From positions 1-5,636 of the forward strand of contig DAOUUM010000216.1 in the NCBI GenBank assembly GCA_030668165.1: a DNA stretch of 5,636 nt, given 5' to 3'. Of the stretch, positions 4,946 to 5,636 are shown piece by piece. Made by a program: the position numbers and the translations under genes. Below the pieces are notes generated by a model that worked only from the letters and a program-made list of their open reading frames with translations, was not told the DNA's origin and ran no database searches. Position 1 is the first letter of the stretch. Every line of letters begins with the position of its first letter. This stretch comes from Candidatus Heimdallarchaeota archaeon (GTDB taxonomy: Archaea; Asgardarchaeota; Heimdallarchaeia; Heimdallarchaeales; Kariarchaeaceae).

Positions 4946-5515
4946 ATGAAAGTGGTCGATCTTATTGAGTATCTGGAAAATGTTGATGAACGGATGGCTG
5001 CGATTGCCTTTCTTGCAATTATGATATTACAGGGAACAATATTAACTTTTCCGGGATATATATTGATGATCTATGCTGGTTTCAAGTTTGGTATGGTTAC
5101 CGGGGCATTGATCAATTTTATCGGTCTCTACTTATCTTGTGTTATTGGTTACCGAATTGGACTATGGAGTTCATCTGACCTGAGTAAGAGTCCCCATCCT
5201 AAACTTGTAAAATTTAACAGTTGGATTGAGGAAAAGGGGATTAGAGTGGTGATATTTTTTAGAATACTGCCCATCATCCCAAATAATTTCACCTCTATTG
5301 GTAGTGGGTTTGCAAGGATATCGGAGAGAAAACATGCCCTCTATTCTGGATTCGCAATAATACAATCGTTATTCTGGAGTTTTGTTGGGGCTTCTCTACT
5401 AAAAACAGTGATTGGAGACTTACATCTTGAGATCACAATATATCATGGTTTTGCACTTGTATTTCTCATTGCATTACTATTTTATGTAAAGCATCTTTTC
5501 AAAACTGAGGATTGA
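4946..5515 (+). CDS. VTT-domain (DedA / TVP38 / TMEM64-like) membrane protein
   Basis: This 189-residue integral membrane protein has the VTT ('SNARE-associated') domain. Members such as DedA, YdjX, TVP38 and TMEM64 act as flippases or scramblases for polyprenyl phosphate or phospholipids, or as transporters. The first re-entrant region is FPGYILMIYAGFKFGMVTGA (35-54), with the typical Pro and 'aG..fG...G' pattern, leading to YRIG (69-72). The second is FFRILPIIP (104-112) then NNFTSIGSGFARIS, matching the family's 'F.R..P..P....n...G' motif with Arg106 and Pro109. Further helices are at about 17-34, 132-154 and 163-183. The length is near the family norm, and I saw no missing key residue. 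The ATG is drawn as the start, but ribosome binding site spacing favours the GTG at 4952. A flippase role in recycling polyprenol carriers would suit the glycosyltransferase elsewhere in the window, but the two genes are 3.7 kb apart, so this is only inference. Confidence 0.85.
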   Translation: MKVVDLIEYLENVDERMAAIAFLAIMILQGTILTFPGYILMIYAGFKFGMVTGALINFIGLYLSCVIGYRIGLWSSSDLSKSPHPKLVKFNSWIEEKGIRVVIFFRILPIIPNNFTSIGSGFARISERKHALYSGFAIIQSLFWSFVGASLLKTVIGDLHLEITIYHGFALVFLIALLFYVKHLFKTED

Positions 5516-5540
5516 TTATCAGTAATAACAAGTAGTAGGT

Positions 5541-5636
5541 TTACAATTGTTCCTCAATTGATCTTGTTATATCGGAATTTACCTTACCAGTGTGTTGAGT
5601 GGTCTTGTTCTCTATAAGCATTATATGGCATTCCTC
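5541..5636 (-). CDS. Possible 3' end of a gene cut by the right edge
   Basis: On the minus strand a frame is open from the window's last base to TAA at 5541-5543, giving 31 codons that begin EECHIMLIENKTTQHTG and end with DITRSIEEQL. It is hydrophilic with a helix-like end, as a C-terminal tail might be, and would be convergent with the VTT gene 25 bases away. The plus strand is also open here for a similar length, so chance cannot be excluded. I recognise no family. Confidence 0.3.
   Translation of the reverse strand, partial: EECHIMLIENKTTQHTGKVNSDITRSIEEQL

Noticed and set aside
5544..5560. CAATTG repeated around TTCCT, a possible hairpin terminator for the VTT gene
   Set aside because: A six-pair AT-rich stem is weak, each arm is itself a palindrome, and no clean T-run follows.
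1..5636. CRISPR array, tRNA or rRNA genes, insertion-sequence ends, toxin-antitoxin or defence cassette
   Set aside because: I saw no regularly spaced repeats, cloverleaf-like segments, transposase frames or recognisable defence domains on either strand.

Overview
This is an AT-rich window with the look of archaeal DNA. The promoters I can see are TATA boxes, not -35/-10 pairs. Two genes start at GTG with no ribosome binding site and appear leaderless, and two others have strong GGAGG-type sites. The first gene is a GT-C enzyme of family GT22, the fold family of eukaryotic ALG9 and PIG-B mannosyltransferases. An Asgard-type archaeon would fit gene content and base composition, but that is an inference; no rRNA, tRNA or universal marker is present.

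Layout. (1) A GT22-like membrane mannosyltransferase enters from the left edge on the + strand. It is followed by what reads as the last ~40 codons of an acyltransferase-3-like membrane protein. (2) A divergent pair shares a ~300-bp promoter region: an alpha/beta hydrolase on the minus strand and an SRPBCC-fold lipid-binding-type protein on the plus strand. That region also holds a protein-like open stretch without a usable start and a 14-bp perfect palindrome. (3) Two minus-strand genes follow: an 8-helix membrane protein built of two tandem four-helix halves, and, upstream of it, a FlaR/adenylate-kinase-like P-loop kinase. A protein-like, in-frame open tail lies past the membrane protein's TGA stop. 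(4) A plus-strand VTT (DedA/TVP38/TMEM64) membrane protein is divergent from the kinase; two inverted repeats lie in their shared promoter region. (5) A short open frame on the minus strand, cut by the right edge, may be the end of another gene.

How the genes may work together. The genes are mostly single transcription units, and no obvious pathway operon is present. The GT22 enzyme, the acyltransferase remnant and the VTT protein all belong to membrane or surface-polymer biology, where polyprenol-linked sugars are made and lipids are moved. The hydrolase and the SRPBCC protein could handle a hydrophobic substrate under shared control, but the sequence does not prove this.

The most unusual feature is that three of the gaps between genes contain protein-like reading frames without a start or with an interrupting stop. 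This suggests recent gene decay, or assembly errors, or in one case a stop codon worth testing for readthrough. I did not find a CRISPR array, transposon, or clear new defence or mobile system.
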